A stretch of 64,000 nt of DNA, taken from the NCBI GenBank assembly GCA_016713405.1, contig JADJPF010000003.1:588128-652127 (forward strand), in the 5' to 3' direction. The notes beneath the pieces are model-generated. The model saw only the letters and a program-made list of their open reading frames with translations, ran no database searches and was not told the origin of the DNA. Shown in pieces: positions 54,153 through 63,707 of the stretch. Numbering within the stretch: the first letter of the stretch is position 1; each line of letters begins with the position of its first letter. Source of the stretch: Blastocatellia bacterium. GTDB taxonomy: Bacteria; Acidobacteriota; Blastocatellia; Chloracidobacteriales; JADJPF01. The translations under genes and the position numbers were made by a program.

Positions 54153-54587
54153 ATGAGCAATGATTTACACTACAAAAAACTAGAAAATCTCTATCATAAT
54201 GCACAATGTAACGAATACTACAAACCAGCTATTAAGATTTTTGAAGCTAGAGCAGAATTAATAATTCCTGTGCAAGAAAAGTTTTTTCATGCCGCAAATG
54301 CTGTTCATGGTTCAGTCTATTTTAAGACTTTAGATGATGCTGCATTTTTTGCTTGTAATTCTTTGGTGACAGAATACTTAGTTTTAACAGCAAATTTTAA
54401 TCTTTATTTGCTTAAACCTATTTCTACAGGGGTTTTAATGGCTACTGGAAAAGTGCTTAACAATTTGGGAAGTTCTTTTGTTGCTGAGTCGGTTTTGTAT
54501 AACTCACAAGACGAAGAAATTGCTCGTGCAACAGGAACATTTGTAAAAAGTAAAATTAAATTAACTGAAGAGATGGGATATAAATAA
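54153..54587 (+). CDS. PaaI-like hotdog thioesterase
   Basis: A 144-residue hotdog-fold protein. The motif AVHGSVYFKTLDDAAFFACNS matches the PaaI/YdiI family, where HG and the Asp on the long helix form the acyl-CoA thioesterase site; ATGKVLNNLGSSFVAES and DEEIARATGTFVK are usual strands. Probable role: hydrolysis of an acyl-CoA; substrate unknown. It starts four bases after the dipeptidase and 18 bases before the YgfK-like gene, so the three may be one operon. Confidence 0.88.
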   Translation: MSNDLHYKKLENLYHNAQCNEYYKPAIKIFEARAELIIPVQEKFFHAANAVHGSVYFKTLDDAAFFACNSLVTEYLVLTANFNLYLLKPISTGVLMATGKVLNNLGSSFVAESVLYNSQDEEIARATGTFVKSKIKLTEEMGYK

Positions 54588-54605
54588 TTTTAGGAGGCTA
54601 AAAAG

Positions 54606-56822
54606 TTGGTAGAACTTTACACAGTTGCATTTCCACGCTTATTAAAAAGGATGTTCCAAGAGTATGAGAAAGAAGGAAAAATATTTGATTTACCAAAAAG
54701 TAAATTCTACTATCCAGACAGCAAACTAGATTTTAGCGTCTCATTGCATGATTTAATGGCTGGAACTCCCGTCGGGCCGGCAGCAGGCCCACAAAGCCAA
54801 CTAGCTCAAAATATTGTACTTTCCTGGTTAGCAGGTTCACGAATTATTGAACTTAAAACCGTACAAATTAATGATGAATTAAAAATTCCTCGACCTTGTA
54901 TTGATGCTACTAATGTTGGTTACAATGTTGAATGGTCACAAGAATTAAAACTTCCTGTCTCACTCCAAGAATATGTTGCAGGCTCAATGTTAATTGAGAT
55001 TTTACGCCGAGCAAATATTATTGATGGCACATCAGGCGCGGCAGGTGAAACTATTTATGATATGAGCGTTGGCTATGATTTGGCTGGAATTAAATCTGAG
55101 CAAGTTTGTGCTTGGATGGAACAGATGCGTAATGCTAGCAAAATTATTGAACAACTCCGCGAGCAAATCCCAGCAGAATTTAGCGAATTTCGAGATATTG
55201 ATTTTAATAGCCAAATTAGCAATTCCATTACACTTTCTACTTTTCATGGCTGTCCTGCTAATGAAATTGAAAAAATTGTTGAATTTTTACTTGACGAATT
55301 AAATGTTCATACAATTATAAAAATGAACCCTACACTACTTGGAAAAGAAGCAGTAGAGCATCTTTTACACGATGTAATGGGTTATCAAGAAATTAGTGTT
55401 ACACAAGAGGCTTTTGATAAAGATTTACAGTTTGATCAAGCCTTAGAAATCTGTGATCGATTAGGAAAAATAGCTGCAAGAAAAGGTAAAAAATTAGGTG
55501 CAAAATTTTCTAACACTCTAGTAGTACGTAATCATCGAAGTTTCTTTAGTGATAAAGAAATGTATTTATCTGGCGCACCTTTACATATAATTACATCAAA
55601 TTTAGTTAAGAAATTTCGTGCTGAGGTGGGCCCAGATTTTCCAATTTCGTTTTCTGCTGGCATTGAGCAACATAATTTTCCTGATGCTGTTGCACAAGGT
55701 TTTGTTCCAGTCACAACTTGCACTGACTTACTACGTCCGGGCGGTTATGGTCGTTTGCCAGCCTATCTAAAACGCTTAGGTCAACAAATGCAAACTTTAG
55801 GCGTTGATAATATTGGCGATTATGTTATCAAAGCGGAAAATCATGGCTTAAAAGCTATTGAAACAGAAGTGTTAAATTTGTCTGAAAAATTAGGCGACTC
55901 TTGGCAACAATTTAGCAGCGAGCAACAAGACTTAATTAATAATTGGACAAAAAATTTATTTAAGTTAGCTGAAAATAAACTAACTGAAACTAGTGTAAAT
56001 GGTTCTCTAAAACAGCTTTTTGCAGAGGAAGTTTCTGCTTTTACAACAAAGCTAGAATCTTCACAACCTACAATGGTATCTAGTTTATTGCCGCTAATGT
56101 CGGGACTTTATCAATCAATAGTAAGTCGTGCTGCTTGGCTTAACACGCAAACAATTGTCCCAAGACTTACAACAGATATTCGTTACACAAAGCAAAAAAA
56201 TTCAGCTATACCTAAAAAAATAGGTTCTCAACTTTGGCTTTATGACTGCATTAATTGTGATAAATGTATTCCTGTTTGTCCAAATGACGCAAATTTTGTT
56301 TATGAATTAAAGCCTTTAGAAACTCAAGGCACGCTTTATCAAATTGATAGGGAAATTATTAGCTCTACAACTAGTCGGACGTTAAAAATCACAAAAACAC
56401 ATCAAATAGGAAATTTTGCAGACTTCTGCAATGAATGTGGAAACTGCGATGTTTTTTGCCCTGAAGACGGCGGGCCTTATATAGAAAAACCTCGCTTTTT
56501 TGGCTGGCTTGAAACTATGCGTCTGCATAGTAAACATGATGGTTGTTATTTTGAACGTGATGAAAAAGAAGATAAAGTTTATGGGCGTTTTGCTGGTCAA
56601 GATTATTTGCTAACTGTAGCACGAGCAGAAAATAAAGCTAATTTTACTAATGGAAAATTAGCTCTGGTATTTGATAAAGAAACAGGTAATTGTGAGAAAG
56701 TGGAAAAGCTCGCTGATGCTCAAACAGGCGACAGGTTGGACACTTATTATTACTATGTGCTTTCATCGCTTTTAGATGCAGTTATGAATAGCGGTAAAAT
56801 AAATTATCTCAATATTCAATAA
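54606..56822 (+). CDS. YgfK-like putative selenate reductase subunit lacking the central FAD domain
   Basis: A 738-residue protein closely matching both ends of YgfK (about 1000 residues). N-terminus: GTPVGPAAGPQSQLAQNIVLSW, RIIELKTVQINDELKIPRPCIDA, a dihydropyrimidine-dehydrogenase-like barrel, continuing to TCTDLLRPGGYGRLPAYLKRL. C-terminus: ferredoxin motifs CINCDKCIPVCPNDANF and CNECGNCDVFCPEDGGPY. The middle region, which in YgfK is a GltD-like NAD(P)H/FAD domain, is replaced by a helical stretch of about 150 residues. So it needs another flavin partner. Start is TTG 54606 with aggagg upstream. Selenate reduction itself is unproven for this family. Confidence 0.8.
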   Translation: MVELYTVAFPRLLKRMFQEYEKEGKIFDLPKSKFYYPDSKLDFSVSLHDLMAGTPVGPAAGPQSQLAQNIVLSWLAGSRIIELKTVQINDELKIPRPCIDATNVGYNVEWSQELKLPVSLQEYVAGSMLIEILRRANIIDGTSGAAGETIYDMSVGYDLAGIKSEQVCAWMEQMRNASKIIEQLREQIPAEFSEFRDIDFNSQISNSITLSTFHGCPANEIEKIVEFLLDELNVHTIIKMNPTLLGKEAVEHLLHDVMGYQEISVTQEAFDKDLQFDQALEICDRLGKIAARKGKKLGAKFSNTLVVRNHRSFFSDKEMYLSGAPLHIITSNLVKKFRAEVGPDFPISFSAGIEQHNFPDAVAQGFVPVTTCTDLLRPGGYGRLPAYLKRLGQQMQTLGVDNIGDYVIKAENHGLKAIETEVLNLSEKLGDSWQQFSSEQQDLINNWTKNLFKLAENKLTETSVNGSLKQLFAEEVSAFTTKLESSQPTMVSSLLPLMSGLYQSIVSRAAWLNTQTIVPRLTTDIRYTKQKNSAIPKKIGSQLWLYDCINCDKCIPVCPNDANFVYELKPLETQGTLYQIDREIISSTTSRTLKITKTHQIGNFADFCNECGNCDVFCPEDGGPYIEKPRFFGWLETMRLHSKHDGCYFERDEKEDKVYGRFAGQDYLLTVARAENKANFTNGKLALVFDKETGNCEKVEKLADAQTGDRLDTYYYYVLSSLLDAVMNSGKINYLNIQ

Positions 56823-56919
56823 GTTTTAGTAAAAGAAAGTTTTTACCAAATTTAAGAATAAAAACTTGCAAAAATACATCTACCAAAATATTAAAATTCC
56901 TGTTTGGAGATGGTTTTTT

Positions 56920-57504
56920 ATGCTTTCTAAATTTGTTTTAATTTTATGCTTAGTTTTACCTGCTTATACAAACTATAAAACAATAGAAGTAAACATAGAT
57001 GTTGCTATTGATGATTTATATTATCAAGATAAAATTATTCGTGATATTGGCTCAAATAATTTACTAGAAGTTGCTTGCAAGTCAAACCAAGCTAAAGAAT
57101 TGGTAATATAGGCTTTAGCAAAAGTCTTAAAAGATAAAAAGTTACTCACTTATCAAAAAGAAATTAGATATAAAACCTACTATCAAGCGGTTTATCTATT
57201 AGGTGAGCTAAAAGCTATTACCGCATTAGATTTACTAGTAAATAATTTAGATTACACAATTGATCAAAATAGCATTACAGAAAACTACTATCCTGCTTTA
57301 GATGCAATAGTAAAAATAGGTGATGTGGCAGTCCCCAAATTAGCAAGAAGTTTATTAGAAGATAAAAATATTATCATTAAAACTAACATTATCCGTGTTT
57401 TAGATAAAATTCATACAAAAGCAGCACAACAAGCTTTAGAGCAAACTTTAGCAGTAGAAAAAAAATCTACAACTACAACACTACATTCAAGTTATACTAA
57501 ATAA
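56920..57504 (+). pseudogene. secreted HEAT-repeat-like protein with in-frame stop
   Basis: A signal peptide (MLSKFVLILCLVLPAYT) leads to a 194-codon frame interrupted by TAG at 57109-57111. Reading through gives ALAKVLKDKKLL, YYQAVYLLGELKAITALDLLVNNLDY and ALDAIVKIGDVAVPKLARSLL, which resemble HEAT/PBS-lyase-like helical repeats. Because the same frame is conserved on both sides of the TAG, this is either a recent nonsense mutation or a base error. The start is ATG 56920 (ggaga upstream); a TTG at 56866 also opens the frame. Confidence 0.65.
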
Positions 57505-57600
57505 CTGGGATGCAATATAAAATTTGGCAACTGGTGAAGGAATAAACTACAGTTTTGTCATATTATAAAAGATATAAACTTAGCGGAGAACTTCAATTTT

Positions 57601-58425
57601 ATGATAAAGAAAGTTTTTTCTATTTTATTTACCTTTTTTTTAACTTTTAGCCTACAAATTAAAGCTTTATCTTCAACTACAACCAAAGTAGACAACAAAC
57701 CTTTAACATTTTCTTATGAAATTTATGATCAAGTCACACAAACATATGTTAATGAGCGTGGACAAGTTGACTATAAAGCTCTTAAGGCTAATCTCTCAAC
57801 TTTACAAGCATTTATAGATTTGCTAGCTAAAATTAGTCCTGAAAATAGCCCAGAACTTTTTCCTAGCCCAGAAGAAAAGAAACGCTACTATTTAACGGCT
57901 TATAATGCTTTAGTAATGTTTTATGCTGCTAATGCCTATCCTGATAAACACGTGCTTTGGAGTAAGTTAGGCTATTTTAAGGATAAAGACATTGTTTTAG
58001 GCGGGCGCAAGATTTCATTAAATTATTTAGAACACGAAATTATTAGAAAACAATTTCTTGACCCTAGAATACATTTTTATATTAATTGTGGTGCAAATAG
58101 CTGTCCTCCAATTAAAAAAGGAGCTATTGCTAAAAATAAAACAGAAGATGAGTTAGAAAAAGCTGCTACAGAGTTTATTAATAGTGCCGATAATGTGCGT
58201 GTAGATACGGCTAGCAACACACTTTATCTTTCTAAAATTTTTGATTGGTTTGAGCAAGATTTTATTACTTACCTAAAAGCAAAACGAGGGCTTTCTAATC
58301 CGCATATTTCTCAATATGTTGCACTTTATCTTAATGAGTCGGATAATAAAAAACTGTCAACCATTCCACTTAGCAAGCTAAAAATCAAGCATTTACATTA
58401 TGACAAAGACCTTAACGAACAATAA
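57601..58425 (+). CDS. DUF547 domain secreted protein
   Basis: A 274-residue exported protein with a signal peptide (core FLTFSLQIKAL). The DUF547 core is evident: YVNERGQVDYKALKANLSTL, YYLTAYNALVMFYAANAYPDKHVL, and HFYINCGANSCPPIKKGA (family consensus is HFALNC..CPPL). A C-terminal YLSKIFDWFEQDFITYLKAKRG also matches. The biochemical function of DUF547 is not known. It is followed by a long terminator hairpin shared with the selenoprotein-like gene on the other strand. Confidence 0.88.
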   Translation: MIKKVFSILFTFFLTFSLQIKALSSTTTKVDNKPLTFSYEIYDQVTQTYVNERGQVDYKALKANLSTLQAFIDLLAKISPENSPELFPSPEEKKRYYLTAYNALVMFYAANAYPDKHVLWSKLGYFKDKDIVLGGRKISLNYLEHEIIRKQFLDPRIHFYINCGANSCPPIKKGAIAKNKTEDELEKAATEFINSADNVRVDTASNTLYLSKIFDWFEQDFITYLKAKRGLSNPHISQYVALYLNESDNKKLSTIPLSKLKIKHLHYDKDLNEQ

Positions 58426-58438
58426 CTAAATATTTAAG

Positions 58439-58495
58439 ATTGTCCTGCACTAAATTTTGATAAAAATAATTGTCAAAACCTAGTTGCAGGACAAT
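58439..58495. terminator. long bidirectional hairpin terminator
   Basis: Inverted repeat attgtcctgca / tgcaggacaat extended inward by cta and ttttga with a bulge and a mismatch. It sits between the convergent DUF547 gene and the SelW-like gene. Confidence 0.7.
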
Positions 58496-58511
58496 TATTT
58501 AGACCACAAAA

Positions 58512-58739
58512 TTACGCTATGATTTGACCTACAGCAGAGACAATTTTATCTTCAGGAGGGAAATCATCACCAGTTTTTTCAATTATTTTTTTATTATCAA
58601 TCCAAACTGTAAATTCGCCGCGGTTTCCTGGGGTAAGAGTAGTTGTTAAGTCGAAGTTATCTTTTAAGGTTTGTGCCACACTGGCAGCATAAGGATAATA
58701 GTTTCACATTACACAATAACGAATTTCTGCTTGACTCAT
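58512..58739 (-). CDS. SelW/Rdx-family selenoprotein (in-frame TGA = Sec)
   Basis: A 75-codon frame with TGA as codon 12 (58704-58706). The N-terminus reads YCVM-U-NYYPYAASVAQTL, exactly the CxxU redox motif of the Rdx/SelW family, and the rest keeps the family core: LTPGNRGEFTVWID and IIEKTGDDFPPEDKIV. gaaagga lies nine bases before ATG. Seventeen bases after TGA a small hairpin (tgcc-agtgt-ggca, plus two more pairs across a bulged C) has a GT in its loop, as bacterial SECIS elements do. Family members are small thioredoxin-fold redox proteins. It is too short to show as one ordinary frame because of the TGA. Confidence 0.8.
58665..58687 (-). promoter_or_regulatory. candidate bacterial SECIS hairpin
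   Basis: On the minus strand, tg-c-tgcc-agtgt-ggca-ca lies in the coding region starting about 15 bases after the TGA: four G-C/A-T pairs, a bulged C and two more pairs, with G-T in the apical loop. Size, distance and loop fit selenocysteine insertion elements, though the stem is short. Confidence 0.55.
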
Positions 58740-58936
58740 TAAAATAGTTCCTTTCAAAAATAAAAATCCTAACATTAACAATATCGATTTTCTTCAAATT
58801 TTTAAAAACGCTTTTGCGGTAATCTGCCAAAGTTTTCCAAAAATCCTAAAATAAAGAAAACTATTTTTATTGCCTTTTGGTCTTATAGGCAAAACTTCCT
58901 TAATTAAATTTTAATAAAAAATTTGGAGACTATTTT

Positions 58937-60571
58937 ATGAGGTTAAGAAAATTACCTATTTACTTCCTATTATTGATTTTACTTTTTGCCTACTCTTTAA
59001 CTAATGCTAATGCACAGGTTTTAAGCGAGCCTGTAACAACTGAACAAGGATTAGTTCGCGGAGAATTACTAACAAATACTATTGTTTTTCGTGGTATTCC
59101 ATATGCACAACCCCCCGTTGGTGATTTGCGCTGGAAAGCTCCCCAACCTGCTATTGCAAGAGCGCAAACACTAGATGCAGTTAAGTTTGGTGAGCGTTGC
59201 TGTCAATTTGGCCCGCCGGACGGAAATATTTTAGGCGGTACAAGGTCTTTTATGGGCAGTGAAGACTGTTTAACGCTAAATATTTGGACACCAAAGACTA
59301 AAGAAAGCACTTTACGCCCAGTTATGTTTTTTATTCATGGTGGTGGAAATGTCCAAGGTTCAAGCATAAATCCTCTTTATGATGGTCAAAATTTGGTAGA
59401 ACAAGGCGGAGTTATTATTGTAACAATTAATTATCGCCTAGCCCAACTAGGCTTTTTGGCCCATCCCCAACTTAGCAGCGAAGATAAAAATAGTAGTTCT
59501 GGTAATTATGGTTTGTTAGACCAAATTATGGCTTTAGATTGGGTAAGAGCCAATATTGCTAACTTTGGCGGTGATCCCAATAACATAACTATTTTTGGTG
59601 AGTCTGCTGGCGGGTTAAATGTGTCTTGTTTAGTCGGTTCGCCACTAGCCGCCGGAAAATTCCATCGTGCAATTGTTGAAAGTGGTGGATTTGGCGTTAA
59701 TGTCCCATTGAAAGACCCAGCTAATTCTTCACAAGTACAAAGCGCAGAAGAATTTGGAGTAAAATTTGTCAAAGAAGCAGGTTGTGATAGGTCTTCTGAC
59801 CCAATAGCATGTTTAAGAAGTAAAGCGGCAGAAGATATTTTTAAGATTCTTACGGGCGAAGCGGGGGTCTTAAATAGATTTGATGGAAGTACAGTTTACG
59901 GGCCAAATGTTGATGGCTATGTCTTAAAGGAAAGTCCAATAGTTGCTATACAAAATAACCGTCATAACAATGTGCCAATTATGATTGGGACAAATAAAGA
60001 TGAAGGCACAATATTTACAGTTGGCTTGTCAGTTGATACAAAAGCTGGTTATCGTAAGGCTGTAAAGTCTCTCTTTCCAGGCTTTAGCAAAGAAATCTTA
60101 AAACAATATCCTATACAAGATTTTGGCAGTCCAAGAAATGCTTTTAATGCAATAATTACAGATATAACTTTTGTTTGTCCCTCTCGTTGGGCTGGCCTTA
60201 TGGCTTCAGTTAATCAACCTAACACTTATGTTTATAGCTTTACAAATGTATTTGATTTTCCACAAACAAAACAATTTGGAGCTTTTCACGGGCAAGAGTT
60301 ACTTTTTGTTTTTAATAATTTCCTTAACATTCCACCAAATCCGGGCCAAAGACAGTTGGCCTCAACTATGCTTAAATACTGGACAAACTTTGCTAAAACA
60401 GGTGATCCAAATGGAGTAAGTTTACCAAACTGGCCTCGTCACAGCCTTCAAGCAGACCTTCATCAAGTTTTAGATCCAAATATTTCAACACAAAGCGGGC
60501 TAAGAAAAGAATTTTGTGAATTTTTCAACCAACTTATTTTAGGTGCTGATAACAAAGCTTGTGGTGGTTGA
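58937..60571 (+). CDS. secreted type B carboxylesterase
   Basis: A 544-residue alpha/beta hydrolase of the carboxylesterase/cholinesterase family with a signal peptide ending NANAQ. Landmarks: FRGIPYAQPPVGDLRWKAPQP, SEDCLTLNIW, FFIHGGGNVQGSS (oxyanion hole), the nucleophile Ser223 in FGESAGGLN, the acid in MIGTNKDEGTIF and the His in AFHGQELLFVF. It hydrolyses carboxylic esters in the periplasm or outside; the natural substrate is unknown. Monocistronic, followed by a strong terminator. Confidence 0.93.
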   Translation: MRLRKLPIYFLLLILLFAYSLTNANAQVLSEPVTTEQGLVRGELLTNTIVFRGIPYAQPPVGDLRWKAPQPAIARAQTLDAVKFGERCCQFGPPDGNILGGTRSFMGSEDCLTLNIWTPKTKESTLRPVMFFIHGGGNVQGSSINPLYDGQNLVEQGGVIIVTINYRLAQLGFLAHPQLSSEDKNSSSGNYGLLDQIMALDWVRANIANFGGDPNNITIFGESAGGLNVSCLVGSPLAAGKFHRAIVESGGFGVNVPLKDPANSSQVQSAEEFGVKFVKEAGCDRSSDPIACLRSKAAEDIFKILTGEAGVLNRFDGSTVYGPNVDGYVLKESPIVAIQNNRHNNVPIMIGTNKDEGTIFTVGLSVDTKAGYRKAVKSLFPGFSKEILKQYPIQDFGSPRNAFNAIITDITFVCPSRWAGLMASVNQPNTYVYSFTNVFDFPQTKQFGAFHGQELLFVFNNFLNIPPNPGQRQLASTMLKYWTNFAKTGDPNGVSLPNWPRHSLQADLHQVLDPNISTQSGLRKEFCEFFNQLILGADNKACGG

Positions 60572-60606
60572 GTCAGAATAAAAAATAGTTAGTTTTATCT
60601 AACAAG

Positions 60607-60643
60607 AACTTTAGCCTTGGCAATAGTTGCCAAGGCTAAAGTT
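60607..60643 (+). terminator. strong rho-independent terminator
   Basis: Perfect 17-bp stem aactttagccttggcaa / complement with a 3-base loop followed by T residues, 36 bases after the esterase stop. Confidence 0.9.
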
Positions 60644-60806
60644 TTTATACTTTTGGCGGCCACAACGCCGCAACGCTGCGTAGATGAGGCAGGTTTCTCT
60701 TTAACTTTAGCCAGAAGTTTTTAAGAAAATAAAGTTAAATAAAGATTGCTAAATAAAATATAAGAAGGTATAATAGTAAGCAAATATTAACTATAGAAAT
60801 AATAGT

Positions 60807-63536
60807 ATGGCAGCAAACAAAACAATAATAAAACAACTAGAAAGCAAAAAAGTAGAAGCAGTAAGAGAAACGCGCAAACTCTACAATGAAGCGATAAAGT
60901 TTTATTTTGAGTTGCTGCAAGACCACCAAGGACTATTAGAGCTAGCCACAAAGCCATTACTAACAGAATTAGAAAAACTAACAGTAGAAACACTCTTAAA
61001 CCCAACACCAGCGTTTCCATTACCTTGGAAACTGCCAGCAATGTTTCGCCGAAGTGCAATAAATGCAGCTATTGGACAAGCTCGCTCTTTTCACTCGAAT
61101 TTAGAACGTTGGCACAAAAAGTAAGAAAAAGCTCAAGCTAAAGGAAAGAAATTCTTTCTGTAAAAATCCTGTGGTTAAGCAGCAATGAAGGAGATTCCAG
61201 AGTCCCTCACCTAAGCTCACGACCTTTAACCCAAAGACTTAGAACCGGGACACCAAGACATAGAGTTGTCTTTCTGGCGTTTGCCAATAACCTGATCACG
61301 CCCTTTTCCTCGCCAGAGCCAATGCGAAGCCTGCTTGCGACGCTCATAGTCATTTCGCCTGTGGCAGAAGATAAGAAATCAACTCTTCTAATTTTTACGG
61401 AAGTTTGCCAGACCTACCTTCCACGGGAGGAATTACTTCTAATGTGACCTTTCCCAATAAAGGGAAAATAAAATTCGATGATGGGTTTTCTTCTTTATTG
61501 CGTCAATCATAGAAAACCTTCTTCTCAGATGATACCAATCTGGTTATAGTAATTGTTGTGTCCATTAGCCAACTATTACGATGCTCTTTGCCTGTTGTTG
61601 CCCTATAGGTAGGCAGATCTGCTTGAATGCTCATTCATTAGCTCACTTTTACTACTTCTTCTAACTTACTAATTCATTTGCTTTTTATCGGTTCCTGCTA
61701 TTAGGTATATGAGCCATCTTTTTGCTCTACATTACTATTGGGCTCTAGTTTTTGCAACTTCTTTGCCTCGTTTGGCTTTTGTTCCTTTAACTATAATCCC
61801 TCATCAAATATCAACACTTCTTCTGCTTTGCATCATAAATATTTCTCGTGTTTCTTTTTGGCATTTTTCCTTTCTTTAATCTTTGAGTACTATCTGTTGT
61901 TGGGCTTGGCTTATCTCTTCTGCTTTTGCTTTTACCATTAACCATATCCGTCGGCACAACTTTTGTCCTGTGTTTTCTTTTGATTAATTTTCTACTTCTT
62001 CATAACTCAGCGATTACTATAATATGCCGCGTATTCTGCCAATCCATCACTTACGTATCCTTCTTGCTTGCCCTGTTATGCTTAGTAATCTTCTCCGTTA
62101 TCAAACCTTTGTCCTTGAACTTAAATTTTCCTGTGGGGTTTTGATTTCTATTTCCTTGTTCCATTGGTTTAATTCGCTTTTTTCTCTTGCTCTTGTGCCT
62201 CATCATACTCTTGTTCTTTTGGCAAACTGCTTCTTTTGAATTTTTCTGCCTCTATTTCTAACAAACTTCCTTGCCTACTTCAACTCACTCCTATTTCTTG
62301 CCTTCTTTATTTTCTAGCATTATTTTTATCTTTGCCATTTTCATCCTCTGGGTTTTCTCTCAGGTTTACTTTATGGCATCCAACTATCACAGGATTTTTA
62401 CGAAAGAAGAAATTGCGAACGACCACCCCAACCACCAAAGGAATTTAACCAACACCAGTCCGGTTATTTAGGAATGTACCAAATAATAAACCAAGAATAT
62501 GTTTTACTTAAGCTATATACAGGAGAGTCTTGGATATGGGTTTAAATACCAAATGAAAGGTAGAGACTTTCCTATAGGCTTCAAACAAATAAGCCCAAAA
62601 TTAGTATTAAGAGGAAAGAAAATACTACTACACATTTCATTTGAGAAAAAAATAAAAGTTCAAAGTATAAAAAATCAAGTAAATAAGGATACTGAAAATG
62701 AATTAGTAATATGCTCAGTAGACTTAAACATTAACAACAATTTAGCAATATGCCGAATACTAAAAGCAGACGGCACACCTCTAGCCTCACGATTTATAGC
62801 GGGAGGAAAAGCTAGTAGTGGCCGTAGGAAGCGCGCTTTAGGTAGAGTGGCAAAGAAAAGGAGAAAGACTGCTACCTTACGTAAAAACGAGCAAGATAAT
62901 AAGAAGCAATGGAAGTATATAAGGGACTTAGATAACTACGAAGCGCATCGTGTAAGCCGTCGCATTGTAGAGTTTGCCTGTGAGTATGGAGCAAAAGTAA
63001 TAGTGTTTGAGCATTTAGGTAATTTTAAGCCACAAAAAGGCAAATACTCGCGTCGTGGAAATGAAAAACGTAGCTATTGGTTAAGGGGAAAAATATACCA
63101 TTATACTCATTACAAAGCATATGAATTAGGAATACTTACCTCGCGTGTTAGTCCTCGTAATACTTCTAGACAATGTGCATACTGTGGAAAAGAAGTAGCA
63201 CGTCATAACCGAAATGAAGAAGCTAATCAGTACACAGCAGGCGCACCGCTTTTTACTTGTCCAAATGGTCATCGTGGTAATGCAGACTTGAATGCAGCAA
63301 ACAACATAGGCTTACGTTTATTTGCTCGTTTTAATAAAGAAGTTTCGCTCAAAAAGCCTGCTTTGAAAAAGGCAGGTGTTTCCCTTCTCTATACCGCCGA
63401 AGGGCAGGACAAGGGAGACGGGCAAGTGGCACCGCCCAGGTCAGCCGTAGTCTACTACGATAGCAATGAGGTCGCTCTCACGGGGCAAGGACTGCCGCTA
63501 TCGCCTACACCGGCTCGCTTTAAGATCCCTGAGTAA
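60807..63536 (+). pseudogene. tnpB: TnpB (IS200/IS605-type OrfB), interrupted by an IS and frameshifted
   Basis: RNA-guided nuclease of IS605/IS1341-type elements. The N-terminal part (60807-61124) and the C-terminal part (about 62409-63536) are split by a 1257-bp insertion. RuvC-like catalytic residues remain: Asp in SVDLNINNNLAIC, Glu in VIVFEHLG and Asp in GNADLNAANN, with the zinc finger CAYCGK..CPNGHRG. Two further single-base gains, in A5 at 61116-61120 and in gttt at 62541-62543, break the frame. Removing the insertion, one GAAA copy and these bases restores SKKKLKLKERNCERPPQPPKEF. No TnpA gene is seen. Not translatable as one protein now. Confidence 0.85.
61152..62408. mobile_element. 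insertion sequence nested in tnpB, with decayed transposase
   Basis: Ends are inverted repeats: ttctttctgtaaaaatcctgtg at 61152 onward and its complement (one base shorter) up to 62408. The flanking GAAA at 61148-61151 and 62409-62412 is a 4-bp target duplication, and deleting the element plus one copy restores the tnpB reading frame. No intact transposase is seen; the minus strand is purine-rich and shows scattered coding-like pieces (GTKAKRGKEVAKTRAQ, NDYERRKQASHWLW) broken by stops. The IS family is not assigned. Confidence 0.75.
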
Positions 63537-63600
63537 CCACATAGAAGTCTCGGCTTCGTACAAAAGAAGCCATCGCACTTCAGTGCGTGTGGAGTGTCAC
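63400..63600 (+). ncRNA. candidate TnpB guide RNA (omegaRNA) and element right end
   Basis: TnpB guide RNAs overlap the 3' part of tnpB and the right end of the element. Here that region is richer in G and C than its surroundings and ends in two hairpins: ggcttc/gaagcc (63552-63571) and cgcac-ttca-gtgcg (63574-63587), then ggagtgtcac at 63600, a usual right-end pattern. The following 20 bases (from 63601) would be the guide. The 5' limit is a guess. Confidence 0.5.
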
Positions 63601-63707
63601 TTTAGGTATAAGTGTTTGACAACTTGACAGATATAGTTAGTGATTGGTAAACTCTGCGATCTTTAACACTCCATAATTTGGCCGACTATTTTTAAGGAGA
63701 AATTTTT

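Noticed and set aside
57109..57111. TAG read as pyrrolysine
   Set aside because: No methylamine methyltransferase context, and the protein is a HEAT-like repeat protein. A point mutation or error is far more likely.
58704..58706. TGA as a simple stop, making a 11-codon junk frame
   Set aside because: Family core continues in frame for 63 codons after it, the CxxU spacing is exact and a hairpin follows, so Sec or a base error is the better reading.
61738..62471. Several plus-strand frames of 66-72 codons in the IS interior
   Set aside because: They are low-complexity, F/L/S-rich and overlap one another; they are the reverse side of a purine-rich decayed transposase strand, not genes.
63616..63655. 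Promoter for icd from two ttgaca boxes
   Set aside because: Neither box has a convincing -10 hexamer at normal spacing, and the region is close to the TnpB element end.
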